Of a stretch of DNA of 64,000 nt, positions 10,824-22,156 are shown one piece after another (positions within the stretch are counted from its first letter, which is position 1; every line of letters begins with the position of its first letter). Source of the stretch: Pantoea alfalfae (GTDB lineage: Bacteria > Pseudomonadota > Gammaproteobacteria > Enterobacterales > Enterobacteriaceae); NCBI RefSeq assembly GCF_019880205.1, contig NZ_CP082292.1, positions 496,001-560,000 on the forward strand, written 5' to 3'. The position numbers were made by a program, and so were the translations under genes. A model generated the notes under the pieces. The model was not told where the DNA came from. It worked only from the letters and a program-made list of their open reading frames with translations, and did no database searches.

Positions 10824-12282
10824 ATTACTGGTTAACGTCACGCCTTCTGAAACACGCGTTGCCTACATTGATGGCGGCATCCTTCAGGAAATCCATATTG
10901 AGCGTGAAGCGCGGCGCGGCATTGTTGGCAATATTTATAAAGGACGGGTAAGCCGTGTTCTGCCCGGCATGCAGGCGGCCTTTGTTGATATAGGCCTGGA
11001 AAAAGCCGCCTTTTTGCACGCCTCAGATATCATGCCGCATACGGAATGTGTGGCGGGCGACGAAAAGAAAAATTTCATCGTGCGCGATATTGCCGAGCTG
11101 GTGCGTCAGGGACAGGATCTGGTGGTTCAGGTGGTCAAGGATCCGCTTGGCACCAAAGGCGCCCGGCTGACCACGGACATTACCCTGCCTTCGCGTTATC
11201 TGGTCTTTATGCCAGGCGCATCGCATGTCGGTGTCTCTCAGCGTATCGAGAGTGAGAAAGAGCGCGATCGGCTTAAAGCGGTAGTCGCTGACTACTGTGA
11301 CGATCTGGGTGGCTTTATTATCCGCACCGCTGCAGAAGGGATTGGCGAAGAGGAGCTGGCGCAGGACGCGGCTTTTCTCAAACGTCTCTGGACCAAAGTT
11401 AGCGAGCGTAAAAAGCGCAATCAGACCCGCTGCCTGCTCTACGGTGAGCTGGCTCTGGCCCAGCGTATTCTGCGTGATTTTGCGGGCGCAGCGCTGGATC
11501 GCATCCGGGTCGACTCCCGCCTGACCTGCGATATGCTGGTGGAATTTACCGGTGAATATATCCCGGAAATGGCCGGTAAGCTGGAGCTCTACAATGGTAA
11601 ACAGCCTATTTTCGACCTGTTTGACGTCGAAAATGAGATTCAGCGCTCGCTGGATCGCAAAGTTGAACTAAAGTCAGGCGGATATCTGATCATCGATCAG
11701 ACCGAAGCGATGACGACCATCGATATTAATACCGGTGCATTTGTTGGTCATCGCAATCTCGATGAGACGATATTCAACACCAATGTTGAAGCCACTCAGG
11801 CGATTGCGCGTCAGCTGCGCCTGCGGAATCTGGGCGGCATCATCATTATCGACTTCATCGACATGAGCAATGAAGATCACCGACGCCGGGTACTGCATTC
11901 ACTGGAAAGCGCGCTCAGTAAAGATCGGGTCAAAACCGGGATTAATGGTTTTTCGGCGCTGGGTCTGGTAGAGATGACGCGTAAGCGTACCCGTGAAAGC
12001 ATTGAGCATGTCCTGTGCCAGGATTGCCCGGTCTGTAAAGGGCGCGGCACCCTGAAAACAGTTGAAACGGTCTGCTATGAAATCATGCGTGAGATTGTGC
12101 GGGTTCACCACGCCTATGATTCTGATCGTTTCCTGGTGTATGTTTCACCGACGGTGGGTGAGGCGTTAAAAACCGACGAGTCTCATGCGCTGGCTGAAGT
12201 GGAAATCTTTGTCGGTAAGCAGGTTAAAGTTCATGTTGAAGCGCTCTACACTCAGGAGCAGTTCGACGTGGTAATGATGTAA
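10813..12282 (+). CDS. rng: Ribonuclease G
   Basis: Single-strand endoribonuclease of the RNase E/G family, which matures the 5' end of 16S rRNA and takes part in mRNA decay. At 489 residues it equals E. coli RNase G. It has an N-terminal S1 domain (about 35-130), then the catalytic core with the metal-binding [10 protein letters not shown] segment and a conserved Asp in IIIDFIDM. The zinc-link motif CPVCKGRG lies near 407-414 and joins subunits in this family. The long C-terminal scaffold of RNase E is absent, as expected. It overlaps yhdE. Confidence 0.98.
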   Translation: MTAELLVNVTPSETRVAYIDGGILQEIHIEREARRGIVGNIYKGRVSRVLPGMQAAFVDIGLEKAAFLHASDIMPHTECVAGDEKKNFIVRDIAELVRQGQDLVVQVVKDPLGTKGARLTTDITLPSRYLVFMPGASHVGVSQRIESEKERDRLKAVVADYCDDLGGFIIRTAAEGIGEEELAQDAAFLKRLWTKVSERKKRNQTRCLLYGELALAQRILRDFAGAALDRIRVDSRLTCDMLVEFTGEYIPEMAGKLELYNGKQPIFDLFDVENEIQRSLDRKVELKSGGYLIIDQTEAMTTIDINTGAFVGHRNLDETIFNTNVEATQAIARQLRLRNLGGIIIIDFIDMSNEDHRRRVLHSLESALSKDRVKTGINGFSALGLVEMTRKRTRESIEHVLCQDCPVCKGRGTLKTVETVCYEIMREIVRVHHAYDSDRFLVYVSPTVGEALKTDESHALAEVEIFVGKQVKVHVEALYTQEQFDVVMM

Positions 12283-12413
12283 CGTCAGCCCGTTATCAGG
12301 CTGAATAAACGCCCTTGTTTGGGATAAAATGCGCGTTTTAACGCTTTTATCTGAAGACGGTCGGGTATGAGAACCAACTATCCGTCGTTTACGGAACACA
12401 AGGAGAGGCGTGA

Positions 12414-15400
12414 GTGAGGCAGTTGCCGAGGATTTTGTTACTGCTGGTCGCGGCAATCATCGTGATTGTCGCGCTGCTGGTCAGCGGATTGCGTCTGGTA
12501 ATGCCGCATCTCGACAGCTATCGCAACAACCTTCTGCAATTCATCTCCGACAAAACGGATGTGCCGGTCAACGCCAGCCAGTTACAGGGTAAATGGGAGA
12601 ATTTCGGCCCAACCCTGCAGGTTCGTGACCTCAGCGTCGATCTGCATGAAAACGGCAAACTCACGATTAAACGTATCAATCTGGCGCTCGACGTCTGGCA
12701 GTCTCTGCTGCACTGGCGCTGGCAGTTTCGCGATCTGACCTTCTGGCAGCTGCATCTCGACACGAATCGCCCCTTACTCGACAACGACAAAGAGAAAAAC
12801 AGCTTCCGTCCGGCGCAGATTAACGAACTTTTCCTGCGTCAGTTTGACCACTTTGATCTGCGCGACAGCACCATTCGTTTCCGTACCCCTTCCGGCCAGC
12901 ATGCTGAGCTGGCGATCCCCCGACTCACCTGGGTCAATGAAGATAACCGCCATCGCGCCGAAGGCGAAGTCAGTCTGTCGAGCTTTACCGGTCAGCACGG
13001 CGTGGTTCAGGTGCGGCTCGACCTTAACGACAGTAACGGTTTACTTAATGACGGCCGCATCTGGATGCAGGCCGATGACGTCGACATGCGTCCATGGCTG
13101 GGCCGCTGGGTGCGCGACAATACCCGGCTGGACAGTGCCCGCTTCAGCCTGGCGGCCTGGGTTAACCTGCGCGATGGTGACATCTATGCTGGCGATCTGC
13201 TGCTGCGCAAGGGCGGTGCCAGCTGGCAGGGCGAAACCGGACGACACCGCATAGAGGTCGATGGGCTGACCGCGCATCTGTCACGCTTCCAGAATGGCTG
13301 GGTGGTCAATGTGCCGCAGACCCGGCTCAGCACTGACGGTCAGGCCTGGCCCGCCGGTCACTTCTCGCTGTTATGGCGTCCTGAAGATAAGCAGTTGCTG
13401 GGGCCGGATGGTCAGCAGGAGGTGCGGGTGCGCGCCACACAGCTGGTGCTGAGTCATATTGCGCCGATCGTTCCGTTATTTGCGCCGCTCTCTCCGGCCC
13501 TGTTTGAAAACTGGCAGACGCTGCAGCCACAGGGCACCATCGATGGCCTGGCGCTGGATATTCCATTACAGCAGCCTGAAAACACCCGTTTACAGGTGAA
13601 GTGGCGTGATTTCAGCTGGCAGCACTGGAAACTGTTGCCGGGCATCAGTCACCTGAGCGGAGAAGCACGCGGCAACCTGAGCCATGGTCAGGTCAGTGTG
13701 GATATGGGCGCGGCAACCGTTCCCTATGGCGATATGTTCCAGGCTCCGTTAGAGATTAAGCGGGTGACCGGGGCACTGCGCTGGCTTAAAGATGAACATG
13801 GCCTGACGCTGGCGGGTGAAAAGCTTAACCTCGAAGCGCGCTCACTCTGGGCGCGCGGCGACTTCAGCTACCAGCAGAATAGCGGCGGCGAGCCCCGTCT
13901 GGATATTCTGGCGGGTATCCGACTTACTGATGCGGGCGATGCCTGGCGCTACTTCCCGGTGCCGCTGATGGGTAACAGCCTGACGCACTATCTGAGTGGG
14001 GCGGTGAAGGGTGGCAGGGTGGACAACGCCACGCTGCTGTTTGCCGGTAATCCGGCGCTGTTCCCGTTCAAGCACAATGATGGCATGTTCCAGGTCTGGG
14101 TGCCGCTTCGCCAGGCGACCTATGCGTTTCAGCCCAAATGGCCAGCGTTGAGCAATCTCGATGTCGACCTTAACTTCCTGAACGATGGTCTGTGGATGAA
14201 AGCGCCAATGGCGCACCTGGGCGAAGTAGACGCTCACAACGTCACGGCGGTGATCCCTGACTACCTGAAAGAAAAACTGATCATCGACGGGGATATCAGT
14301 GGTGAAGGCCAGCAGATCGCTGACTATTTCGATCAGACGCCGCTTAAACCGTCACTGGGTGCCGCACTGGAGCAGCTGAAAATTAAAGGCCGTGTCGGTG
14401 GCCATCTGAATCTGAACATCCCACTGGATGGAGAGCAGGTGCACGCCCGCGGTAATGTCGATCTGAACAACAACGCGCTGTTTATCAAACCGTTAAAAAC
14501 CACCATCAACAATCTTTCTGGTCGCTTCCGTTATGACAACGGCAATCTGGCCAGTGAGGATCTGCGGGCGAACTGGTTCGGGCAGCCGATGGGCGTTCGT
14601 TTCAGCACCCACGAGAACCCGGATGACTTTGGCGTTAACGTCAAACTTCAGGGCGACTGGCAACCCGCGAAAATCAGCCAGATTCCGGCAGCCGTCAGCA
14701 AGCAGCTCGGCGGGCATCTGCCGTGGCAGGGCGACGTCAATATTACGTTACCGCATCATGGCGGGGCGCGTTATGACGTGACGCTGAACGGTAATGCTAA
14801 AGAAGTAAGTAGTCACTTACCTGCGCCGCTCAATAAGAAAGCCGGTGAGGCGATGCCAGTTGCCATTCAGGCCAGTGGTGACCTGAACCATTTCGATCTC
14901 AGCGGCAGCGTCAATGCAAACCATCGTTTTAACAGCCGCTGGTTGCTGGAACCGACGCTGCGCGTCGATCGTGGCATCTGGCTGAATGATGCACAGAAAA
15001 CGCCTGCGCTACCCGACCATAAGGGCATGGTACTGAATCTGCCCGTGCTGGATGGCGAGGCCTGGGTAGCGATGATGGCTGCCGGCGGTTCTGCAGGTGC
15101 GGGGACGACAGGCGGCGGCAGCGACTTCCAGACGGGTGGCGTCACGCTGCCGGGTAACATCACGCTACGCAGTCCGGCGGTCACGCTGGCGGGGCAGCAA
15201 TGGCATGACGTTGAAGCGACACTGGCACAGCGTTCAGGCGGCAATGGCCAGGTCAGCGTCAGTGCGAAAGAGCTGCGCGGTGAACTGGCGATGGCCCCCA
15301 AAGCGCCATGGCAGGTGAACCTGGATTACCTCTACTACAATCCGCAATGGGAAAACGAGACAGGCAAGGGCGGCAAAGCGCCTTCTCAGCAAACCACAAA

Positions 15401-16244
15401 CATTAACTTCAGCCAGTGGCCCGCCTTACAGCTGCGCTGTAAAGAGTGCTGGGTACTGGGCCAGAAATATGGCCAGGTCTCCGCGGTGCTGCAGCCTAAA
15501 AGAGATACGTTAGCGCTTACTAACGGAAAAGTGGATACCGGCAGCTCCCAGCTTAAAATTAACGGTGAGTGGGTTAATCGCCCGGACGACCAGCGCACCT
15601 CGCTGAAGGGCACGCTTAAGGGACCGAATATTAATAACGCGACCAACTGGTTTGGCGTCAACACGCCGCTGCGCGATGCGCCCTTTAATATTGCTTACGA
15701 TCTGCACTGGCGCTCTGCACCCTGGCAGCCCTCTGCAGAGACACTGAGTGGCACCCTGAAGACCCACTTTGGCAAAGGCCAGATTGCAGATGTGAATACC
15801 GGCACGGCGGGAAAAATCCTGCGTCTGGTGAGCTTCGATGCGCTGCTGCGCAAGCTGCGCTTCGACTTCAGCGACACCTTCACCAACGCGTTCTATTTCG
15901 ATTCGATTAACGGCACGGCCTGGATCGAAAACGGCGTCATGCGCACCGATAACCTGCTGGTAGATGGACTGGAAGCAGACATCGCCATGCAGGGCAATCT
16001 CGACCTGGTGAAACGTCAGATCGATATGGAAGCGGTGGTTGCGCCTGAGATTTCTGCCTCTGTCGGAGTAGCGACCGCCTTTGCGATTAATCCGGTGATT
16101 GGCGCGGCGGTATTTGCTGCCAGTAAAGTCCTGGGCCCCCTGTGGAACAAGATATCGCTGCTGCGTTATCACATCAGTGGCCCACTGGATAAACCGGAAA
16201 TCAATGAAGTACTGCGTAAACCGCGTGAAACAGACAACAAGTGA
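12414..16244 (+). CDS. yhdP: AsmA-like phospholipid transport protein YhdP
   Basis: Very large envelope protein, one of the three redundant AsmA-like proteins (TamB, YdbH, YhdP) that move phospholipids to the outer membrane in E. coli. The protein has 1276 residues, about ten more than E. coli. One N-terminal membrane anchor (about 5-27) is followed by repeating beta-strand modules that in the family form a lipid-conducting groove. The C-terminal AsmA-like region (VAPEISASVGVATAFAINPV) is well conserved. A Gly-rich insertion near residues 886-905 is longer than in E. coli. The start is GTG at 12414 after an AAGGAG site; a second GTG at 12410 is in another frame. Confidence 0.96.
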   Translation: MRQLPRILLLLVAAIIVIVALLVSGLRLVMPHLDSYRNNLLQFISDKTDVPVNASQLQGKWENFGPTLQVRDLSVDLHENGKLTIKRINLALDVWQSLLHWRWQFRDLTFWQLHLDTNRPLLDNDKEKNSFRPAQINELFLRQFDHFDLRDSTIRFRTPSGQHAELAIPRLTWVNEDNRHRAEGEVSLSSFTGQHGVVQVRLDLNDSNGLLNDGRIWMQADDVDMRPWLGRWVRDNTRLDSARFSLAAWVNLRDGDIYAGDLLLRKGGASWQGETGRHRIEVDGLTAHLSRFQNGWVVNVPQTRLSTDGQAWPAGHFSLLWRPEDKQLLGPDGQQEVRVRATQLVLSHIAPIVPLFAPLSPALFENWQTLQPQGTIDGLALDIPLQQPENTRLQVKWRDFSWQHWKLLPGISHLSGEARGNLSHGQVSVDMGAATVPYGDMFQAPLEIKRVTGALRWLKDEHGLTLAGEKLNLEARSLWARGDFSYQQNSGGEPRLDILAGIRLTDAGDAWRYFPVPLMGNSLTHYLSGAVKGGRVDNATLLFAGNPALFPFKHNDGMFQVWVPLRQATYAFQPKWPALSNLDVDLNFLNDGLWMKAPMAHLGEVDAHNVTAVIPDYLKEKLIIDGDISGEGQQIADYFDQTPLKPSLGAALEQLKIKGRVGGHLNLNIPLDGEQVHARGNVDLNNNALFIKPLKTTINNLSGRFRYDNGNLASEDLRANWFGQPMGVRFSTHENPDDFGVNVKLQGDWQPAKISQIPAAVSKQLGGHLPWQGDVNITLPHHGGARYDVTLNGNAKEVSSHLPAPLNKKAGEAMPVAIQASGDLNHFDLSGSVNANHRFNSRWLLEPTLRVDRGIWLNDAQKTPALPDHKGMVLNLPVLDGEAWVAMMAAGGSAGAGTTGGGSDFQTGGVTLPGNITLRSPAVTLAGQQWHDVEATLAQRSGGNGQVSVSAKELRGELAMAPKAPWQVNLDYLYYNPQWENETGKGGKAPSQQTTNINFSQWPALQLRCKECWVLGQKYGQVSAVLQPKRDTLALTNGKVDTGSSQLKINGEWVNRPDDQRTSLKGTLKGPNINNATNWFGVNTPLRDAPFNIAYDLHWRSAPWQPSAETLSGTLKTHFGKGQIADVNTGTAGKILRLVSFDALLRKLRFDFSDTFTNAFYFDSINGTAWIENGVMRTDNLLVDGLEADIAMQGNLDLVKRQIDMEAVVAPEISASVGVATAFAINPVIGAAVFAASKVLGPLWNKISLLRYHISGPLDKPEINEVLRKPRETDNK

Positions 16245-16308
16245 ATTTGACGCCGTACCGGAATTACCGCAGGCTATGATTATCTGAGCACATAATGAGT
16301 GAGAAACG

Positions 16309-17754
16309 ATGACTCTGAACCTGGTAAGTGAGCAGTTACTGACTGCTAACGGCATTAATCAGCAGGACCTATTTTCCCTGTTAGGGCAGCTTTCAGAACG
16401 TCGTCTGGATTATGCCGATCTCTATTTTCAGTCCAGCTTTCACGAATCCTGGGTGCTGGAAGACAAAATCATTAAAGATGGCTCATACCATATCGATCAG
16501 GGCGTCGGCGTGCGCGCGGTCAGCGGTGAGAAAACCGGCTTTGCCTATGCCGACCAGATTACGCTGAATGCGCTGCGTCTCTCCTCTGAAGCGGCTCGCA
16601 GCATTGTACGCGAACAGGGAAACGGCAAGGCCCATACGCTTTCTGCCGTGATGAACCGTTCACTCTATTCGGCGGTCGATCCGCTGAGCAGCCTGACGCG
16701 TGAAGACAAAATTGCCCTTCTGCATCGCGTCGATAAAGTCGCCCGCGCGGCTGACCCACGTGTGCAGGAAGTCAATGCCAGCCTGACCGGTGTTTACGAG
16801 CAGGTGCTGGTGGCGGCCACTGATGGCACGCTGGCGGCAGACGTTCGTCCGCTGGTTCGCCTCTCTATCAGCGTTCAGGTTGAAGACCAGGGCAAGCGTG
16901 AGCGCGGCGCAAGCGGCGGCGGTGCACGCACCGGTTATGCGTTCTTCCTTGAAGATGAAAATGGCGACGTGCGCGCTGACGCCTGGGCGCGTGAAGCGGT
17001 GCGCATGGCGCTGGTTAATCTCTCTGCGGTGGCGGCTCCTGCTGGCGCATTGCCGGTAGTGCTGGGTGCGGGCTGGCCGGGCGTGCTGCTGCATGAGGCG
17101 GTCGGTCACGGTCTGGAAGGTGACTTCAACCGCCGTGGCACCTCGGTGTTCAGCGGTAAAATCGGTCAGCAGGTCGCGTCTGAGCTGTGTACCGTGGTGG
17201 ATGACGGCACCCTTGAAGGGCTGCGCGGCTCACTTGCGGTGGATGATGAAGGCGTTCCCGGTCAGTACAACATGCTGATTGAGAACGGGGTGCTGAAAGG
17301 CTACATGCAGGACAAGCTGAATGCGCGACTGATGGGCGTCAGCCCGACCGGGAATGGACGTCGTGAATCTTATGCACATCTGCCGATGCCGCGCATGACT
17401 AACACCTATATGCTGGCAGGCAAATCATCGCCGCAGGATATTATTGAAAGCGTTGAGTACGGCATCTATGCGCCGAACTTTGGTGGCGGTCAGGTGGATA
17501 TCACCTCCGGCAAATTTGTCTTCTCAACCTCAGAGGCTTATCTGATTGAAAACGGCAAAATCACCAAACCGGTCAAAGGTGCCACGCTGATTGGCTCCGG
17601 CATTGAAGCGATGCAGCAAATCTCGATGGTAGGTAATGACCTGGCGCTGGATAAAGGCGTGGGCGTCTGCGGTAAAGAGGGCCAGAGCCTGCCGGTCGGT
17701 GTCGGTCAGCCCACCCTGAAGCTGGATAAACTGACCATCGGCGGCACCGCCTGA
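16309..17754 (+). CDS. tldD: Metalloprotease TldD
   Basis: With TldE (PmbA, not in this window) it forms a heterodimeric zinc protease that trims modified peptides such as microcin B17 and degrades the CcdA antitoxin in E. coli. At 481 residues it equals E. coli TldD. The zinc-binding motif HEAVGH lies at 262-267 inside [13 protein letters not shown]. It starts 64 bp after yhdP on the same strand and ends at a terminator shared with the convergent aaeR. Confidence 0.97.
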   Translation: MTLNLVSEQLLTANGINQQDLFSLLGQLSERRLDYADLYFQSSFHESWVLEDKIIKDGSYHIDQGVGVRAVSGEKTGFAYADQITLNALRLSSEAARSIVREQGNGKAHTLSAVMNRSLYSAVDPLSSLTREDKIALLHRVDKVARAADPRVQEVNASLTGVYEQVLVAATDGTLAADVRPLVRLSISVQVEDQGKRERGASGGGARTGYAFFLEDENGDVRADAWAREAVRMALVNLSAVAAPAGALPVVLGAGWPGVLLHEAVGHGLEGDFNRRGTSVFSGKIGQQVASELCTVVDDGTLEGLRGSLAVDDEGVPGQYNMLIENGVLKGYMQDKLNARLMGVSPTGNGRRESYAHLPMPRMTNTYMLAGKSSPQDIIESVEYGIYAPNFGGGQVDITSGKFVFSTSEAYLIENGKITKPVKGATLIGSGIEAMQQISMVGNDLALDKGVGVCGKEGQSLPVGVGQPTLKLDKLTIGGTA

Positions 17755-17764
17755 TGTGACCTCA

Positions 17765-17788
17765 ACAACCCGCCGCCCGGCGGGTTGT
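17765..17788. terminator. Bidirectional stem-loop between tldD and aaeR
   Basis: A perfect 10-bp stem (ACAACCCGCC with GGCGGGTTGT) closes a GCCC loop between two converging genes. The right arm touches the aaeR stop codon. A short T-rich stretch follows on the plus strand. It probably ends tldD and perhaps also aaeR. Confidence 0.7.
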
Positions 17789-18705
17789 CAGCTTTTACGG
17801 TGTTGCTGATACTGTTCAGCCACCTGTTCAAAATAGCCGGTCAGATAATCGATGCAGACCTGCACCTTCAGCGGCAGTTTATCCTTCTCGGTATAGAGCG
17901 CATACACCGGACGCGGATCGGACTGATAGTGCGGAAACAGAATATCGATCTCGCCTGCGGTGATCTCATCAATCACCCACATCATTGGCACATAAGCGAT
18001 ACCATTGCCCGACTTCAGCCATCGGATCAGCGTCAGCGAATCATTTGTTACGAAACGTCCCTGTGGTGCCAGGCGGGTCACCAGGCCTTCCGGCGCAATC
18101 AGCTCAAAATTGTTGTCGGGCCGTACGCTATATTCCAGCCAGGAAAAATTATCGATATCGCCCGGCTTCTCCGGCGTGCCGTGCTGGGCAAGATAGCTTT
18201 TTGCGGCACACACCACCATCGGCATCGCGCCAAGGCGACGCGAAAAGAGACTGGAGTCTTTTAATGCGCCCACCCGAATCACCAGATCCAGACCATCCGC
18301 AATCAAATCCGGGGCCGGAACGCCAGTAACCAGATTCACACTCAGCCCCGGATACTCCCGCAGCATATCGCTGGTCATACCGGCTAACACATTCTGCGCC
18401 ATGGTCGAGGAACTGCCGATCCGCAACACGCCAATCGGCGTATTGTTAAACGCGTAAAGCTGTTCATGCACCTGCGTCGCCTCCGCCAGCATACGGCGGC
18501 AGCCCTGATAATAGATTTTACCCGCTTCGGTCAGTCCGATACTGCGGGTACTGCGATTCAGCAACTTAACCTGCAATGCATCCTCCAGTTTCGCGACGAT
18601 CTGGCTGATGGACGAGACGCTCAGATGGAGCTGACGAGCCGCCGCGGTAAACGAACCGAGTTCGACCACTCTGGCGAAGACAGACATACCTTTCAGTCGT
18701 TCCAT
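17788..18705 (-). CDS. aaeR: LysR-type regulator AaeR of aromatic carboxylic acid efflux
   Basis: Transcription activator that in E. coli responds to hydroxylated aromatic acids such as p-hydroxybenzoate and turns on aaeXAB. The protein has 305 residues. The N-terminal winged helix-turn-helix (about 1-60, with FTAAARQLHLSVSSISQ) is followed by the periplasmic-binding-like effector domain. The region NNTPIGVLRIGSSSTMAQNV matches E. coli AaeR closely. It is divergent from aaeXAB across a 232-bp control region, the usual LysR layout. Confidence 0.95.
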   Translation of the reverse strand: MERLKGMSVFARVVELGSFTAAARQLHLSVSSISQIVAKLEDALQVKLLNRSTRSIGLTEAGKIYYQGCRRMLAEATQVHEQLYAFNNTPIGVLRIGSSSTMAQNVLAGMTSDMLREYPGLSVNLVTGVPAPDLIADGLDLVIRVGALKDSSLFSRRLGAMPMVVCAAKSYLAQHGTPEKPGDIDNFSWLEYSVRPDNNFELIAPEGLVTRLAPQGRFVTNDSLTLIRWLKSGNGIAYVPMMWVIDEITAGEIDILFPHYQSDPRPVYALYTEKDKLPLKVQVCIDYLTGYFEQVAEQYQQHRKS

Positions 18706-18723
18706 TATTTACTCTGGCTTAAA

Positions 18724-18739
18724 AGTGATTTAGATCACA
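18724..18739. promoter_or_regulatory. CRP-like site in the aaeR/aaeX control region
   Basis: The sequence AGTGA-N6-TCACA matches nine of the ten consensus bases of a CRP operator (TGTGA-N6-TCACA). It lies 19 bp upstream of the aaeR start codon in the divergent aaeR-aaeX gap. Position that close to aaeR would suit repression of aaeR or distal activation of aaeX; this is inference. Confidence 0.45.
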
Positions 18740-18937
18740 TTCAGTAGAAAACGTATAGTCAGGCGCGTTATTATAAGCGCGCCGGGGTATTTCCCGGTGA
18801 TTCTTCATTGCCTGATACCCTTCGATGATACGCTATTATTAAGCCAGCTGCGGTTCGGATAACGCTGCCAGAGGGGTTTCCTGCGACATCTGAAAAGGCA
18901 ACGAAGTATCCCGGCAAGGTCGAACTAAGGATTTGTG

Positions 18938-19141
18938 ATGAGTGTGCTTCCGGTATTTGTCATGTTTGGGCTCTCTTTTCCGCCCGTTTTCATCGAATTG
19001 ATTATTTCACTGATGCTGTTCTGGTTAGTGAAACGCGTGCTGACGCCGAGCGGCATCTACGATCTTGTCTGGCATCCGGCACTTTTTAATACAGCGCTTT
19101 ACTGCTGTGTGTTTTACCTTGTCTCCCGTTTATTAGTCTGA
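18938..19141 (+). CDS. aaeX: Small membrane protein AaeX
   Basis: A 67-residue hydrophobic protein with two membrane segments, the first gene of the aaeXAB operon. The DUF1656 core ([15 protein letters not shown], then [13 protein letters not shown]) matches E. coli AaeX. Its role in efflux is not known; in E. coli AaeA and AaeB suffice. The ATG at 18938 is preferred over a GTG at 18935 because the AAGGA site is 6 nt away from the ATG and only 3 nt from the GTG. aaeA follows 7 bp after the stop. Confidence 0.93.
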   Translation: MSVLPVFVMFGLSFPPVFIELIISLMLFWLVKRVLTPSGIYDLVWHPALFNTALYCCVFYLVSRLLV

Positions 19142-19148
19142 GGTTGAA

Positions 19149-20081
19149 GTGAAAGCACTCATAAGAAAAATCGCGCGCTACGCGATCACTATTCTGCTGG
19201 TCATCATCGCAGTGGTTATCATCTTCCGCGCCTGGGTGTTCTATACCGAATCACCCTGGACCCGTGATGCACGTTTTGCGGCTGACGTGGTGGCGATTTC
19301 GCCTGACGTCACTGGCCTGATTACTGAGGTTCCGGTACATGACAACCAGCTGGTGAAGAAGGGCGATACACTGTTTGTGGTTGACCGCCCTCGCTATCAG
19401 AAGGCACTCGATCAGGCACAGGCGGATGTTGAATATTACCAGGCCCTAGTGAGTGAAAAACGTCGCGAAGCCGGCCGCCGCAATCAGCTTGGCACCTCTG
19501 CGATGTCGCGCGAGGCGATCGAACAATCCAATAACGACCTGCAAACCAGTGAGCATCAGCTGGCAAAATCGGTGGCGACGCGCGATCTGGCGAAGATCGA
19601 TCTTGAGCGCACCACCGTGAAAGCACCCTCCGATGGCTGGGTCACCAACCTCAACGTCTACCAGGGCGAATTTATTACCCGGGGTTCTGTGGCGGTGGCG
19701 CTGGTTCAGCAGCACTCTTTCTATGTGCTGGCTTACCTGGAAGAGACCAAACTTCACGGCGTGGAGAAGGGCTTCCGCGCGGAAGTGACTCCACTTGGCA
19801 GCAACATCGTGTTGCGTGGCACCGTGGACAGCGTCGCGGCGGGTGTCACCAACAGCAGCAGCTCGGTCGACAATAAAGGCATGGCAACGGTAGATTCCAA
19901 TCTGGAGTGGGTCCGTCTGGCGCAGCGTGTGCCGGTGCGCATCCGGCTTGATCAGCAGCCCGGCAATCGCTTCCCGGCGGGCACGACAGCGACAGTGGTG
20001 ATCACCGGTCAGGCCGATCGCCAGCCTGAACAGGTTTCACCGATGGTCCGACTGTTCAATCGCCTGCGTGAGTTTGGTTAA
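19149..20081 (+). CDS. aaeA: Aromatic acid efflux membrane-fusion protein AaeA
   Basis: Periplasmic adaptor (HlyD family) that works with AaeB to pump p-hydroxybenzoic and related acids out of the cell. At 310 residues it equals E. coli AaeA. One N-terminal membrane anchor (about 11-30) is followed by the half-lipoyl motif around [17 protein letters not shown], a helical hairpin, then the second lipoyl half and beta-barrel. The start is GTG at 19149. It sits 9 bp before aaeB. Confidence 0.96.
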   Translation: MKALIRKIARYAITILLVIIAVVIIFRAWVFYTESPWTRDARFAADVVAISPDVTGLITEVPVHDNQLVKKGDTLFVVDRPRYQKALDQAQADVEYYQALVSEKRREAGRRNQLGTSAMSREAIEQSNNDLQTSEHQLAKSVATRDLAKIDLERTTVKAPSDGWVTNLNVYQGEFITRGSVAVALVQQHSFYVLAYLEETKLHGVEKGFRAEVTPLGSNIVLRGTVDSVAAGVTNSSSSVDNKGMATVDSNLEWVRLAQRVPVRIRLDQQPGNRFPAGTTATVVITGQADRQPEQVSPMVRLFNRLREFG

Positions 20082-20090
20082 GAGGGCGAT

Positions 20091-22043
20091 ATGATCGAGT
20101 TCCTGCGGTTCCCGGTAAAGCTCACCTTTGCGCTGGTGTTAGCGCTGATGGTGGGTTTTCACTTTAACCTTGAAACGCCGCGCTGGGCGGTGATGACCGC
20201 CGGGATCGTGGCAGGTGGTACGGCATTTGCGGCAGGCGGCGATCCCTATTCCGGGGCACTACGCTATCGCGGTGTTTTGCGTATTATCGGGACATTTATT
20301 GGCTGTATCGCCGCGCTGACCATCATGATTGCCACCGTGCGTGCACCGGTCGTGATGCTGCTGCTGTGCTGCATCTGGGCAGGACTCTGCGTCTGGCTCT
20401 CTTCGCTAATTAAAGTCGAGAACTCCTACGCACTGGGTCTGGCCGGCTACACCGCGCTGATTATTGTAGTAACGGCGAACGCCAGCGGCGGTCTGACGCT
20501 GGTGCCCCAATATGCGGTAGAGCGCTGCAGTGAAATCGTACTCGGTATTCTTTGCGCTATTCTGGCCGACATGATTTTCTCACCCCGTTCGATTAAAAAA
20601 GTGATCGACGCGGAAGTTGATTCGCTGCTGGTGGCCCACTACCAGCTGCTGCAACTCTGCGTCGCACACGGTGATAAGGAAGAGGTCGACAAAGCCTGGA
20701 GCGCGCTGGTGCGGCGCACCACGGCGCTGAATAGCATGCGCAGCCAGCTGATGATGGAATCATCACGCTGGAAGAACAGCAACCGCCGCTTGCAGATGCT
20801 CAATACCCTGTCACTGACGCTGATAACGCAGGCTGCCGAAACCTTCCTCATTCAGAATTCCCGCCCGGACTACATTCCGCCCCAGTATCGGTTGATGGTT
20901 GAAAAACCGGCCTCGACGGTTGAAGAGGTGCATAAGCGGATGAAAGTGATGCGCCGGGTGATTGGTGCCAGCGGCAAATCAACGCCGGTCACGCTGGCCA
21001 GCTGGGTAGGCACTGCTACCGAATATCTGTTGCTGCTGAAAGGAATCAAAAGTAATAGCCGGATCACCTCGCTGGAAGAGGAGATTCTGCAGCGCGAAGT
21101 GGTGATTCAGGCGCGTTCGGCTGAAACACATCATGCGATGATTAACGGCATCCGCACCTTCGTTGCAACCGCGTTGGGTTCACTGTTCTGGCTCTATACG
21201 GGCTGGACCTCTGGCAGTGGCTGTATGGTAATGCTGGCCGTAATTACCGCGCTGGCGATGCGTATGCCTAACCCGCTGATGATGGCCAAGGATTTTCTCT
21301 ACGGCATGACGGTCGCGGTTCCGCTGGGGGCGCTCTATTTTATGTATGTTCTGCCCGCGACACAGCAGAGCGCACTACTGCTTTGCATCGCTATCGGCAT
21401 ACTGGGTTTTATCGGCGGCATCTTTATTCAGCGGCGTCAGCTCGGCACGCTGGGCGCGTTGATTGGTACGCTCAACGTGCTGGTTCTCGATAATCCGATG
21501 GAATTTCACATTAACGTCTTCCTCGATAATGTGCTCGGTCAGGTTATCGGCTGCTTTGTCGCGATGATGGTCATTCTGCTGATTCGGGATAAATCGAAGG
21601 CGCGCACCGGCCGCAAACTGCTGAACCGCTTTATGTATGCAGCGGTCTCGGCCATGACCACCAATCAGGCGCGTCGGCGTGAAAATCATCTGCCAGCGCT
21701 CTATCAGCAACTGTTTTTGCTGCTGAACCTGTTTCCGGGTGATATCAATAAATATCGCATCGCTCTGACGCTGATCATCGGTCATCAGCGATTACGCGAC
21801 GCAGAAGTGCCAGTTAATGCCGATCTCTCTGCGTATCACCGACAGCTGCGTTACACCGCCGATCGGGTGATCTCCGCCAGCAGCGACGACAAGCGCCGTT
21901 ACTACTTTGAACGTCTGCTTAAAGAGCTGGATGTCTATCAGGAAAAACTGGTCCATTACGAGGCACCCGTCAGCGTAACGGAACCGGTCAAACGACTGGC
22001 GACGATGCTGGATAAGTACCAGAACACACTCATCCAAATCTGA
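20091..22043 (+). CDS. aaeB: Aromatic acid efflux inner-membrane protein AaeB
   Basis: Inner-membrane transporter of the aromatic acid exporter (ArAE/FUSC) family. It has 650 residues in two membrane blocks of about five or six segments each (about 10-155 and 365-500), each followed by a cytosolic region, the usual duplicated architecture. It is the last gene of aaeXAB. A perfect hairpin follows at 22046 before the unrelated dehydrogenase gene. Confidence 0.96.
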   Translation: MIEFLRFPVKLTFALVLALMVGFHFNLETPRWAVMTAGIVAGGTAFAAGGDPYSGALRYRGVLRIIGTFIGCIAALTIMIATVRAPVVMLLLCCIWAGLCVWLSSLIKVENSYALGLAGYTALIIVVTANASGGLTLVPQYAVERCSEIVLGILCAILADMIFSPRSIKKVIDAEVDSLLVAHYQLLQLCVAHGDKEEVDKAWSALVRRTTALNSMRSQLMMESSRWKNSNRRLQMLNTLSLTLITQAAETFLIQNSRPDYIPPQYRLMVEKPASTVEEVHKRMKVMRRVIGASGKSTPVTLASWVGTATEYLLLLKGIKSNSRITSLEEEILQREVVIQARSAETHHAMINGIRTFVATALGSLFWLYTGWTSGSGCMVMLAVITALAMRMPNPLMMAKDFLYGMTVAVPLGALYFMYVLPATQQSALLLCIAIGILGFIGGIFIQRRQLGTLGALIGTLNVLVLDNPMEFHINVFLDNVLGQVIGCFVAMMVILLIRDKSKARTGRKLLNRFMYAAVSAMTTNQARRRENHLPALYQQLFLLLNLFPGDINKYRIALTLIIGHQRLRDAEVPVNADLSAYHRQLRYTADRVISASSDDKRRYYFERLLKELDVYQEKLVHYEAPVSVTEPVKRLATMLDKYQNTLIQI

Positions 22044-22045
22044 AT

Positions 22046-22072
22046 CTGGCCGCTGCGACCTGCAGCGGCCAG
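22046..22072. terminator. Perfect 11-bp hairpin after aaeB, no U tract
   Basis: CTGGCCGCTGC (22046-22056) pairs without mismatch to GCAGCGGCCAG (22062-22072) around GACCT. It directly follows the aaeB stop codon. No T run follows on either strand, so it may act as an mRNA 3'-end stabiliser, a weak terminator or a Rho-linked end. Confidence 0.35.
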
Positions 22073-22156
22073 TGCAATCCCCACCCATCACAAAATCTGT
22101 CGCTTTTGCCAACTATACTCTCCAGACGGAAGAGCAAAACTGACAGGAGCGAATCA

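Noticed and set aside
15510..16355. Minus-strand open frame of 281 codons antisense to yhdP and the tldD start
   Set aside because: Lies opposite a clear gene and across an intergenic gap, with no homology or plausible start signal.
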